A DNA stretch of 39,581 nucleotides from Negativicutes bacterium. Lineage in GTDB: Bacteria > Bacillota_C > Negativicutes > Acidaminococcales > Acidaminococcaceae. The notes below the pieces were generated by a model. It did not search any database and was not told the DNA's origin. It was given only the letters and a program-made list of their open reading frames with translations. Positions 24,737-32,336 of the stretch are shown here, one piece after another. The DNA lies in assembly GCA_009930275.1 (NCBI GenBank), contig RZYP01000011.1, positions 1-39,581 of the forward strand, in the 5' to 3' direction. Both the position numbers and the translations under genes were made by a program. Position 1 is the stretch's first letter; every line of letters begins with the position of its first letter.

Positions 24737-25453
24737 ATGTTTGAATTCATCGACAAGGCGCTCGGCAGGATCATTGTGACACCGCACAAAAGTGCGAAAC
24801 GCGTAATCGCGAGACACAAAAGCGGCCATATTCAACTCACAGTACCCACCCGTTTCAGCAATGAGCAGGTTGTAGCGGTGCTGGAAGAGATGAAGCCACG
24901 TCTCTCGCGGTTGAAACCATCAATCGAGAAACCTTTCACCGAAGAAGACAGAATCAACACCCTGACCTTCAGCGCACGGATTGTAAAAAGCGTCTATATT
25001 GATAAACCGGCTCTGACGCTGAAGGAAGAACAGCTCCACATCTACATGCCCCATCTGTGTGATCTGCTTCTACCCGAAAGCCAACAGTTTATCCGGAAAT
25101 CCATCGTGCATGTTTTACGACTGGAGGCCAAACGGATGTTGCCGATGAAAACGGCTTCCTTTGCCCTGCAACATGGTCTCCACTATCGGGGAATACGGAT
25201 CAACAGTAGCAAGGGGCGTTGGGGAAGCTGTTCTGCACAAAAAAATATCAACTTCTCGCTCTTCCTGATGCTGCTCCCGGAGAGGCTAATCGACTATGTG
25301 GTGCTCCACGAACTGGCTCATACGGTGGAGATGAATCACAGCGAAAGATTCTGGTCGCTGCTCGATCGGCTTTGTAATGGCAAAGCACGGCAGCTCAGCC
25401 GCGAAGTAAAAAAGTTCAAGCCTGAGTGGTACGATTTTCTGGTACAGGATTAG
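24737..25453 (+). CDS. YgjP-like M48/DUF45 zinc metallopeptidase
   Basis: A 238-residue cytoplasmic protein of the YgjP (DUF45, SprT-like) type. It has HKSAKRVIARHKSGHIQLTVPTRF near 17-40, INSSKGRWGSCSAQKNINFSLFLMLLPERLIDYVVLHELAHTVEMNHSERFW from about 155, and the zinc site HELAH at 191-195 with N200/H201 in the NHSxxFW part. The conserved N-terminal beta segment begins almost at once, so the ATG at 24737 is right despite the very short leader. The family is widespread and its substrate is poorly known. It is divergent from mlaE and convergent with the yihY gene. Confidence 0.88.
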   Translation: MFEFIDKALGRIIVTPHKSAKRVIARHKSGHIQLTVPTRFSNEQVVAVLEEMKPRLSRLKPSIEKPFTEEDRINTLTFSARIVKSVYIDKPALTLKEEQLHIYMPHLCDLLLPESQQFIRKSIVHVLRLEAKRMLPMKTASFALQHGLHYRGIRINSSKGRWGSCSAQKNINFSLFLMLLPERLIDYVVLHELAHTVEMNHSERFWSLLDRLCNGKARQLSREVKKFKPEWYDFLVQD

Positions 25454-25483
25454 GAGAGGACTTTACACGAACCACATCCGCAC

Positions 25484-25566
25484 AACATGGTATGGTTTCA
25501 AGTTACCATTGAAGTAAAACTCCCACGCAATGTCTGTCGTAACCATATAACATGGTATGGTTTCAA
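25484..25566. repeat. 18-bp direct repeat pair with hairpin, between convergent genes
   Basis: The 18-mer aacatggtatggtttcaa occurs at 25484-25501 and 25549-25566, 65 nt apart. The second copy forms a hairpin with aaccata just upstream (25541-25547 pairing with tatggtt at 25556-25562). The first can pair ATGGT with ACCAT right after it. The place, between the metallopeptidase and yihY ends, suggests transcription termination in both directions or a small interspersed element. Two copies are too few for a CRISPR call. Confidence 0.5.
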
Positions 25567-25581
25567 TATCTGAAAGGCATT

Positions 25582-27132
25582 TCAGAGATCTTTCAGCAAC
25601 AGGTTTTCATTGTTTTCATACATGCAGAGACGGGTGTTGACCAGCACTTTCCAATGCTCGTGAAACTCACCCTTCATGTCGATCATGAAATCCTCCGATC
25701 CTTTTTCATCCAGCTTGGCCATCAGATAATTCACCGAGATCAGGTTGATGTCCACTGCCGGCTGAAAAGCCATGACCAATTCATCCTCGGATGTGGGGGT
25801 TGGAGAGATTATATTCACTTCCGTCAGCACATCCAGGATGTCATGGGTCAGCCGTGAAGGCACCTTGCACTTCTCCGAGAGCTGATCGGCCGTATAGGGG
25901 GGCAACTCATCTGCAAAACGACGGATAATGACCGAAGCGATCATGAGCGTAAAGAAATCCCTGTACCTGCGACTGATATTACGGGTTTCTTTCTCGAACG
26001 AGAATTTACGCACATTCTGCGCCGCGTAGGATACCTCAGCGCCAATGAGGGTGATAAACCAGGAGAGCTGTATCCAGAGAAGCATCAGGGGAATGGCGGC
26101 AAAGGTACCATAAATGGCATTGTACCGGGTAATCCACAACTGTCCACTCAGGTAGAGCATCTGAAAAAACTGAAAAGCCACCCCGGCGAGCACTCCGGCA
26201 AGCAGTGCATTCAGAAACTTCACCTTCACGTTGGGCAAAAATTTGTATACGGAGGTAAATATCACAATCATCACCACAAAGGGGATGATATTCAAAAGCC
26301 GTGGAATAAACGGGTAAAGTATATAAATGATCTTGAGGGTGTTGTTTTGCGGGTAGCTGAGGATATTCAATGCATTGACGAGAATAAAAAAGATCGGGAT
26401 AAAAAGTACCATGGCAGTATAATCGGTCACTTTGCGTCCGATGCTCCTCCCTTTGCTCACCTGCCAGATCTTGTTCAGGTTGTTTTCAATGTCATTAAAA
26501 AGGAGCAGTATTGTATAGAGAAAGAGCAAGATTCCTACACCGGCAAAGACACCCCCACCCTTGGCCTCTTCCAGCGAATTGTCGATCAGTTTAAACAGCA
26601 TATCCAGAAACTCGCGCGTTCTTCCCTCCGCTGTAGCCTCCTCCTGAAACTGCACCTCCTCCCCTCCTGCTGTTGTGGGAGCAATGCGGCCACTGTTTTC
26701 AGCATTCCACACTTCCATGCCCATCAATGCCGTATCCGGTGGCAGTGCTGCCTCCGCAATAACCTCTGTGGTGTCGGCTTTCTCGCCGGTCATCAGGTTA
26801 AAAATACTGCTCTCCATGATGTTTTCGATGCCAAAACCACGCGCAATGGCAAATATTACGGCAAGCAACGGAACAATGGAGAGAAGGGTGCGGTAGGTAA
26901 GCGACCGCGAGCTGGCGGCGATGTTTAGCTCCTGTACATTCCGTACGGAGAGCATGACAATCTTGATGGCGTTGTAAAGGATGTTTTTCTTGTTGGAAAG
27001 GGTTGCAGGGTTGGAACGCCAGATGTCGTAAGATAAAAACTTGATTACCTCCTTCACTCTGGTCCTCAACCTATCAAGTCTGCCGGGTTCCTCCTCTTCC
27101 TCGCGGTATCTCTCTTTACCGATCTTCCCCAT
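25582..27132 (-). CDS. YihY/BrkB family membrane protein
   Basis: A 516-residue inner-membrane protein. After about 60 polar residues (MGKIGKERYREEEEEPGRLDRL and on) come about six membrane segments with the family marks ASSRSLTYRTLLSIVPLLAVIFAIARGF near 80-105, FAGVGILLFLYTILLLFNDIENNLNKIWQV and FQMLYLSGQLWITRYNAIYGTFAAIPLMLLWIQLSWFITLIGAEVSYA. A cytoplasmic C-terminal part (about 390-516) looks like a winged helix (YTADQLSEKCKVPSRLTHDILDVLTEVNI). The ATG at 27132 is chosen. The longest frame starts at 27303 inside the RNase P RNA gene, where the predicted residues are only translated rnpB. It may be transcribed from the rnpB promoter. Transport or other role is not established for the family. 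Confidence 0.88.
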   Translation of the reverse strand: MGKIGKERYREEEEEPGRLDRLRTRVKEVIKFLSYDIWRSNPATLSNKKNILYNAIKIVMLSVRNVQELNIAASSRSLTYRTLLSIVPLLAVIFAIARGFGIENIMESSIFNLMTGEKADTTEVIAEAALPPDTALMGMEVWNAENSGRIAPTTAGGEEVQFQEEATAEGRTREFLDMLFKLIDNSLEEAKGGGVFAGVGILLFLYTILLLFNDIENNLNKIWQVSKGRSIGRKVTDYTAMVLFIPIFFILVNALNILSYPQNNTLKIIYILYPFIPRLLNIIPFVVMIVIFTSVYKFLPNVKVKFLNALLAGVLAGVAFQFFQMLYLSGQLWITRYNAIYGTFAAIPLMLLWIQLSWFITLIGAEVSYAAQNVRKFSFEKETRNISRRYRDFFTLMIASVIIRRFADELPPYTADQLSEKCKVPSRLTHDILDVLTEVNIISPTPTSEDELVMAFQPAVDINLISVNYLMAKLDEKGSEDFMIDMKGEFHEHWKVLVNTRLCMYENNENLLLKDL

Positions 27133-27154
27133 ATCTTTGATGTTGGTAAAAAAA

Positions 27155-27506
27155 GCAGCCGGTCTATAAGCCGGGTTCTGTATCCCGAAATTATCGGGAC
27201 GTTTGTCATTTATCTGCGGAGCAATGTCACCATCCTCCTTTAGCGGCCTACCCCCCGGCATCGGGCGAGCAACCCTGATTATCCGGTATACATGGCCTTG
27301 CAACCCATAACGCGTACGGCACGTCGTGTTGCCACGACACCCGGTGGGCTCTTACCCCACCTTTTCACCCTTACCCCTTGCGGGGCGGTCATTTTCTGTT
27401 ACGCTCATCTGCCCTCACGAACAGCTTCCCGTTAGGAAGTATGGCGCTCTGCGTTGCCCGGACTTTCCTCCCCCCTTGCGGGGAGCGACAAACCGACCTG
27501 CTGCAA
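27155..27506 (-). ncRNA. rnpB: RNase P RNA
   Basis: On the minus strand the RNA shows the conserved P4 region pieces GAGGAAAGTCCGGGC near the 5' end (about 27460-27475) and ACAGAACCCGGCTTAT near the 3' end (about 27163-27180). The ends pair as helix P1: GCAGC-A-GGTC (from 27504) with GACC-G-GCTGC (to 27155), one A/G mismatch. The length of about 350 nt fits bacterial type A. A run of T follows the 3' end on the minus strand (27154-27148), serving as terminator. It processes the 5' ends of tRNA precursors. It ends 22 nt before the start of the yihY gene. Confidence 0.95.
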
Positions 27507-27509
27507 CTG

Positions 27510-27517
27510 CAAAAGTA
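27510..27517 (-). promoter_or_regulatory. -7 box of rnpB promoter
   Basis: The minus strand reads TACTTTTG, an exact TAnnTTTG, ending about 5 nt before the first base of the P1 helix. This agrees with the RNA 5' end inferred from pairing. No clear -33 element is seen. Confidence 0.65.
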
Positions 27518-27677
27518 ATAATAAGTTATGATTTATGTCCCTTTTCACCGTTTTTTCTTTCTCTCCTGATCATCCTTTATGCTTGTTAGCAGAGATCGCA
27601 AGTTTTTTTTCAGGGATTTCCAAAACTTCAGTAGCAGTTTCATTGTTTACGGGTAAATCACCATTAATAAACCAATT

Positions 27678-29135
27678 ATGCGCACCAACGGAATCATGAT
27701 GCAATACTTCGAATGGTTTCTGCCGGACGACGGAAATCTCTGGAACAGGCTGAAAGAAGATGCACAGCATTTGAGCCATATAGGCATCACCAGCGTATGG
27801 ATTCCACCCTGCTACAAAGGTCTCAGCTCAAGCGACGTGGGTTACTCGGCCTACGATTACTATGACCTGGGTGAGTTCGACCAGAAAGGAACCGTGCGCA
27901 CCAAGTACGGCACCAAACAGGAACTGCACGACTGCATTCAGGCGTTACACGACAACGGCATTTCGGTGTACGCCGATGTGGTACTCAATCACAAAGGGGG
28001 AGGGGATGAATTGCAGACATTCCGTGTGGTGGAGGTAGATCCGCACGACCGCAACAAGGCCATCACCGAACCTTATGAAATTGAGGGATTCACTCGCTTC
28101 ACCTTCCCTGGTCGCAACAAGAAATATTCCGATTTCGAATGGAGCTGGGAGCATTTCTCCGCGACAGATTACAACCACCGCGACAACAAGGATGCCATTT
28201 ACATCATCCTGGGAGACAACAAGGGAATCGATGTAGATGACCGTTCTGTGGGTCAGGAGTTCGCCAATTTCGACTTTCTGATGTTTACCGATATCGATTA
28301 CAAGCACCCACAAGTGCAGGAAGAAACAAAAAAATGGATCAGCTGGTTTATTCGGGAAACAGGGATCGACGGCGTGCGGCTCGATGCCATCAAACACATC
28401 AACGACTGGTTCATCAGGGATTTTATAGACCATGTGCGGAGTGAGTTCGGCGAAGAATTTTATGCAGTGGGAGAATATTCTTACTACGACGGAATGGATA
28501 TCGAAGAGTATATGCACAATGTGGAATATAAGATTGATCTTTTCGACGTGGCTCTGCACTATAACTTGAAGCAATGTGCCATGGAAGGAGAGGGATTCGA
28601 CATGCGCAATATTTTCCATAGCACACTGGTAGAAAAATATCCCGATCTGTCTGTTACTTTTGTGGACAACCACGACTCCCATCTAACCGAAGGGGAACCA
28701 TACGTGCAGGATTGGTTCAAGCCACAGGCCTATGCTCTTATCCTGCTACGGAAAGAGGGTTACCCCTGCCTGTTTCTGGGTGATTATTATGGCCTTGGCG
28801 GTGAGAACCCAAAACCAGGCATGCAATGGATGATTGATCAGTTGCTGGATGTGCGACGCGATTTTGCCTATGGTGATCAGGACGATTATTTCGATCACGA
28901 ACATGTGGTAGGTTGGATTCGTCGTGGAGATACAGATCATCCCGATGGTTGTGTGGTCATCATGAGCAACGCGGAGGGGGGCACGAAACCAATGTTTGTG
29001 GGAACCGATTACGTAGGGACAGCCTGGTATGACAAGCTGGGAAGAGTACAGGATGATGTGATCATCGGTGACGACGGCCGGGGTTTTTTTCACGTGGGTG
29101 ACGGCTCACTCTCGGTATACCTGAAAAGAGTATAG
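27678..29135 (+). CDS. Cytoplasmic alpha-amylase (GH13)
   Basis: A 485-residue GH13 enzyme like the cytoplasmic AmyA/AmyS group, hydrolysing alpha-1,4 bonds of starch-like glucans. Motif I is DVVLNH at 100-105. The catalytic nucleophile is D236 in GIDGVRLDAIKHI, the acid/base is E266 in FYAVGEYSYYD, and the stabilising D333 lies in FVDNHDS. The N-terminus begins MRTNGIMMQYFEWFLPDDG with no signal peptide, so it likely acts on internal maltodextrin or glycogen. It stands alone, 170 nt past the rnpB 5' end, and is convergent with the LytTR gene. Confidence 0.95.
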   Translation: MRTNGIMMQYFEWFLPDDGNLWNRLKEDAQHLSHIGITSVWIPPCYKGLSSSDVGYSAYDYYDLGEFDQKGTVRTKYGTKQELHDCIQALHDNGISVYADVVLNHKGGGDELQTFRVVEVDPHDRNKAITEPYEIEGFTRFTFPGRNKKYSDFEWSWEHFSATDYNHRDNKDAIYIILGDNKGIDVDDRSVGQEFANFDFLMFTDIDYKHPQVQEETKKWISWFIRETGIDGVRLDAIKHINDWFIRDFIDHVRSEFGEEFYAVGEYSYYDGMDIEEYMHNVEYKIDLFDVALHYNLKQCAMEGEGFDMRNIFHSTLVEKYPDLSVTFVDNHDSHLTEGEPYVQDWFKPQAYALILLRKEGYPCLFLGDYYGLGGENPKPGMQWMIDQLLDVRRDFAYGDQDDYFDHEHVVGWIRRGDTDHPDGCVVIMSNAEGGTKPMFVGTDYVGTAWYDKLGRVQDDVIIGDDGRGFFHVGDGSLSVYLKRV

Positions 29136-29210
29136 GGTTTCCAGGTTTCGAATGTATGTGTACCGAGTTTTCGGGAACGTAACTTGATTGTTTGGATCTT
29201 GCGTTTTTTC

Positions 29211-30065
29211 CTACACCGAGTATTGCGAAAACTTACGCATAAAAGAATCGTAATAGGTTTTGGATACCGGGATGTCGGGAGTGTTCTCCGCATCGAGCTC
29301 CAACATGATGCCGCCTTTCTCTTTTTTCAGTATCTTCACCTTGTCCATATTCACGATGAAAGATCGATGACAGCGAATAAGGGAGGTATCTTTGACAAGA
29401 TTCTCCTCCATCCATTTTAGAGAGTTGCGGATCAGGTAGTGTGCCTTATTGGATTTATTCAGGTAATAAATGGTCGCGTAATTGTCGGCCGATTCAATGT
29501 AGAGCAGGTTATCCAGCATAATAGAGATCTTCAAATCACCCTTTTCATCGGGAAAAGCAATCAACGTTTTGGCGTGTACTTCCTGCGTTTGCACCTGCTC
29601 CATATGTTCCAGGAGCCTGCTTTTCTCTTTCCAGGAAAAGTAAAGCCACGATATGGCATAAGGAAGCAGCAGTACCAGGGCTGTGTTGATCATGCTCTGC
29701 CTGAATATCTCAGAGATGTCTCTTTCAATGCCGTCTTTGGGGAAAAATTTTGCGAAAAGCGTGTAAAAAATGGCCATCGCCACTATCTCACACAATATCC
29801 ACAATGCATAATGCCAATACAACAGTTCCCTTTTTTTGGAGCAGGCAATAAGGATGATCCGGCTAATTACCACCACCAGCATACCGGTGAGAATAATCAG
29901 GCTCGAGGATGCAAAATATTTGATATCCGAAATGTCGGGATACCAATCGCGGGAACCAAAAGGCTGAAAAAGGTTGATGAACAACAACGCAAAAAAAGCC
30001 GTAAAGAGAATGGTCTTTATGCTGTTGTTCTTATCGTATAAATATGCCGGAATCTTTCCCTCCAT
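29211..30065 (-). CDS. Membrane-bound LytTR-type transcription regulator
   Basis: A 284-residue protein with about four N-terminal membrane segments (about residues 15-150) and a C-terminal LytTR DNA-binding domain (about 180-284). The latter shows MLDNLLYIESADNYATIYYLN, LIRNSLKWMEENL, SLIRCHRSFIVNMDKVKILKKEKGGIMLEL and IPVSKTYYDSFMRKF. There is no receiver domain, so a membrane signal may act directly. The ATG at 30065 is chosen. A GTG frame start at 30116 lies upstream of the -7 box at 30096-30103. It is divergent from an alpha/beta-hydrolase gene, with three TTCACCCC repeats between, so it probably regulates both. Confidence 0.88.
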   Translation of the reverse strand: MEGKIPAYLYDKNNSIKTILFTAFFALLFINLFQPFGSRDWYPDISDIKYFASSSLIILTGMLVVVISRIILIACSKKRELLYWHYALWILCEIVAMAIFYTLFAKFFPKDGIERDISEIFRQSMINTALVLLLPYAISWLYFSWKEKSRLLEHMEQVQTQEVHAKTLIAFPDEKGDLKISIMLDNLLYIESADNYATIYYLNKSNKAHYLIRNSLKWMEENLVKDTSLIRCHRSFIVNMDKVKILKKEKGGIMLELDAENTPDIPVSKTYYDSFMRKFSQYSV

Positions 30066-30095
30066 CACAGAATGAATTAATCGAGCCACCGGGTA

Positions 30096-30126
30096 CAAAT
30101 ATAAGGAAAACCGCACACAAAGTCAA
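30096..30126 (-). promoter_or_regulatory. Proximal promoter of the LytTR gene
   Basis: Minus strand TTG (30126-30124), 20 nt, then TATATTTG (30103-30096), an exact -7 box. The start would be near 30090, about 25 nt before the ATG at 30065. Confidence 0.6.
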
Positions 30127-30164
30127 GCTTGCTTGCACCATCGTGAGGCACGTCTTATAGGGTA

Positions 30165-30196
30165 CAAAAGTAAATTTTTATTGACGACTTACCAAA
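30165..30196 (-). promoter_or_regulatory. Distal promoter of the LytTR gene
   Basis: Minus strand TTTG (30196-30193), 20 nt, then TACTTTTG (30172-30165). Both elements match the Bacteroidota consensus. The start would be near 30158. Its -33 element is 24 nt from the nearest TTCACCCC repeat, a fitting distance for control by a bound activator. Confidence 0.6.
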
Positions 30197-30220
30197 AATA
30201 GCGGATGGCTCCTCCATTTT

Positions 30221-30267
30221 TTCACCCCTCCATACCGAATTTCACCCCATATAGTTGAATTCACCCC
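30221..30267 (+). promoter_or_regulatory. Three phased TTCACCCC direct repeats, candidate LytTR operators
   Basis: TTCACCCC occurs at 30221-30228, 30241-30248 and 30260-30267, that is at 20- and 19-nt steps, close to two helix turns. Two copies share an aat...cat context. LytTR domains are known to bind short direct repeats about two turns apart. The array lies between the divergent LytTR and hydrolase genes, about 24-26 nt from the -33 elements on each side. Binding is inferred, not shown. Confidence 0.6.
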
Positions 30268-30293
30268 ATAACAAGCATCCTTTTCCCTTCGAG

Positions 30294-30324
30294 TTGCAAA
30301 TAGATTTCAAAGCATCTTCCTTTG
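30294..30324 (+). promoter_or_regulatory. Predicted promoter of the alpha/beta-hydrolase gene
   Basis: Plus strand TTG (30294-30296), 20 nt, then TTCCTTTG (30317-30324), one mismatch to TAnnTTTG. The weak -7 box fits a promoter needing an activator. Start would be near 30331, before the ATG at 30343. Confidence 0.5.
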
Positions 30325-30342
30325 TCAAAAAACAACCGGAAA

Positions 30343-31452
30343 ATGAAGTACAACGATCGCTGCATAGCTTTGAACAACAGTTTCAAACAGGGGATCGATA
30401 CCCATCTGGACGAAAGCGGTATCGACATAAGGTTTTACCGTTTTCACAGTGCATACTGCGACGAGGAGAGAGAATACACACAGCAGGTCATTGCAATCAA
30501 CGAGAACCTTTCGTTCGACTATCCGGTATTTTCCCCTGCAGGCAGCAATCGTCATGAAAAAGCCATCCTCCTGCTGCACGGTCTCAATGAGCGTAACTGG
30601 AGCAAGTATCTCACCTGGGCAGAGACTCTCGCGATGAATACCGGCAGGCCGGTGATACTCTTCCCCATTGCCTTTCACATCAACCGGGCACCACAAACCT
30701 GGTCCAACCCCCGCAGCCTGACCGGTCTGCTCAATTTTCGCCGGGAGCAGTGTGCCGACGACCGCTCATTGAGCTTTGCCAATGTAGCGCTGAGTGACCG
30801 CATTTCTCAAAGCCCGGAGCGCTTCTACCTGTCCGGAAGGCAGACCTGGGCCGATCTCACCACACTGGCCGAAGATATCAAAGGGGGTCAACATCCGCTC
30901 TTTAAAGAAGACTGCCAGATCGATATCTTTGCCTACTCCATTGGTGCATTTCTGTCACAGGTGACTTTGATGGCGAACGAAAAAAATCTCTTTTCCGACA
31001 GCAAGCTCTTCATGTTCTGTGGCGGCAGCATCTTTCGCTCCATGTATGGCATATCCAGAAGCATCATGGACAGGGTTGCTTTCAACAAGCTGCAGGAATA
31101 CTATGTACATCACTTTGGCAACGAACCGGAAATCCGCTGGAAACGCGACAATGCCTTCAATGCCTTCTTTCGGATGATCCTTCCGGGAAGGCTCCAGACT
31201 GAGCGGGAGAATTTCTTCTCCCACATCCGCAGCAGAATCGCTGGAATAGCGCTGGAAAAAGACAGCGTGATTCCCTATCATGGCGTACGGGAAGCACTGG
31301 GCAACGAAACCACGGAGACAGCCATCACCCTGCTCGATTTTCCTTTCCAATATACCCACGAAAACCCATTTCCGCAGCAGACCAAAGACCAGGTCTCTCT
31401 CAACAATGCCTTCACCCACATTTTTTCTCGCGCCGCTGAATTTTTCACTTAA
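30343..31452 (+). CDS. Alpha/beta-hydrolase-fold protein of unknown role
   Basis: A 369-residue protein without signal peptide or membrane segments. The hydrolase fold is suggested by AILLLHGLNERNW near 75-87 (oxyanion region), the nucleophile elbow FAYSIGAF with S199, a probable acid D307 in LEKDSVIPYHG and a probable base H339 in FQYTHENPF, in the right order for a catalytic triad. A TTG at 30322 gives a longer frame but falls inside the -7 box, so the ATG at 30343 is chosen. It resembles uncharacterised Bacteroidota DUF proteins. Pairing with a LytTR regulator suggests that it answers a membrane or envelope signal. Substrate unknown. Confidence 0.75.
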   Translation: MKYNDRCIALNNSFKQGIDTHLDESGIDIRFYRFHSAYCDEEREYTQQVIAINENLSFDYPVFSPAGSNRHEKAILLLHGLNERNWSKYLTWAETLAMNTGRPVILFPIAFHINRAPQTWSNPRSLTGLLNFRREQCADDRSLSFANVALSDRISQSPERFYLSGRQTWADLTTLAEDIKGGQHPLFKEDCQIDIFAYSIGAFLSQVTLMANEKNLFSDSKLFMFCGGSIFRSMYGISRSIMDRVAFNKLQEYYVHHFGNEPEIRWKRDNAFNAFFRMILPGRLQTERENFFSHIRSRIAGIALEKDSVIPYHGVREALGNETTETAITLLDFPFQYTHENPFPQQTKDQVSLNNAFTHIFSRAAEFFT

Positions 31453-31470
31453 TCATGGACTTTTCGTTAC

Positions 31471-31499
31471 AAAAAAAATCCGTACCTTTCGCGGATTTT
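31471..31499 (+). terminator. Bidirectional-looking hairpin after the hydrolase gene
   Basis: AAAATCCG (31475-31482) pairs with CGGATTTT (31492-31499) around a 9-nt loop, with an A-run before and T's at the end. It stands 23 nt after the hydrolase stop codon and about 55 nt before the ThuA-like gene, so it probably ends hydrolase transcription. The loop reads tacctttcg, similar to a -7 box. Confidence 0.6.
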
Positions 31500-31553
31500 C
31501 CACAATACGATGAAACAGATACATCGTAAGTATCCATGTAAGTCTAGACAGAT

Positions 31554-32336
31554 ATGAAAAAAACAATTTTGATCTTTTTATTGATTGGTCAAGCAGTCCT
31601 GTTATTTGCGGATAAATGGGATAATAAAACTGCGAAACTGAAAGGCAAAAAGATTCTTGTTTTCACGAAAAACGGGGAAGGATTCGTCCATGATAACCTT
31701 GAAGCAAATGTGAATATGTTTCTGAGACTGGGAAAACAATATGGATTCACAGTGGACTCTACTTCCAATTCTGCCATTTTCTCCACAGCCGATTTGTTTC
31801 AATATGATGCAGTATTGTTTGCAAATACAAACAATAAGGTATTTGAAAATGAAGCAGAAAAAGAGGGACTCATGCATTTTAACCGGCAAGGGAAAGGAAT
31901 CGTTGGAATTCATATTGCCTGTGGCACCGAACGTGAATGGGACTGGTTTAAGCAAATGATGGGAGGTACGTTTGATTTTCATCCTAAACTTCAAAAATTC
32001 AATGTTCGTGTGGTGGATGATCAACATCCTTCTGCAATAGGTATTCCTCCGGTTTGGGAAGTGGAAGACGAATTATATATACTAAAAGAAATGAATCCCT
32101 CCGTAAGGGTCTTGATGGTTTCAGATTTTTCATCTCCCGATTTTCAACATTCACGCCCCATGCCCAACACCTTCGGCACCCTGTTCCCGAGTGTCTGGTG
32201 CAATGAATTTGATGGAGGAAGGCAGTGGTTTACAGCACTTGGACACAAAAAAGAGGATTATAACAACCCGCTGTTTATCCACCATATTGTGGGAGGCTTA
32301 CAATGGGTTCTTGCTAAAAAAGAAACAAATAAATGA
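31554..32336 (+). CDS. Secreted ThuA-like protein
   Basis: A 260-residue protein with a signal peptide (MKKTILIFLLIGQAVLLFA, cleavage near residue 19). The ThuA fold (class I glutamine amidotransferase-like) shows KILVFTKNGEGFVHDNLEAN near 33, FQYDAVLFANTNN near 82, GKGIVGIHIACGTEREWDWFKQMMGGTFDFHP near 113 and a late RQWFTALGHKKEDYNNPLFIHHIVGGLQWVL. ThuA proteins are linked to trehalose and other sugar use, with unclear chemistry. It overlaps the next FAD oxidoreductase gene by 4 nt (ATGA), so the two are coupled and may act on the same compound in the periplasm. Confidence 0.85.
   Translation: MKKTILIFLLIGQAVLLFADKWDNKTAKLKGKKILVFTKNGEGFVHDNLEANVNMFLRLGKQYGFTVDSTSNSAIFSTADLFQYDAVLFANTNNKVFENEAEKEGLMHFNRQGKGIVGIHIACGTEREWDWFKQMMGGTFDFHPKLQKFNVRVVDDQHPSAIGIPPVWEVEDELYILKEMNPSVRVLMVSDFSSPDFQHSRPMPNTFGTLFPSVWCNEFDGGRQWFTALGHKKEDYNNPLFIHHIVGGLQWVLAKKETNK

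Noticed and set aside
25484..25566. Possible CRISPR array
   Set aside because: Only two repeats with one 47-nt interval and no cas genes.
26347..26928. 193-codon plus-strand frame
   Set aside because: Antisense shadow of yihY.
27133..27303. N-terminal extension of the YihY reading frame
   Set aside because: It lies in the RNase P RNA gene; the predicted residues are translated rnpB and do not resemble the family.
27945..28682. 245-codon minus-strand frame
   Set aside because: Antisense shadow of the alpha-amylase gene; no family resemblance.
30955..31419. 154-codon minus-strand frame
   Set aside because: Antisense shadow of the alpha/beta-hydrolase gene.
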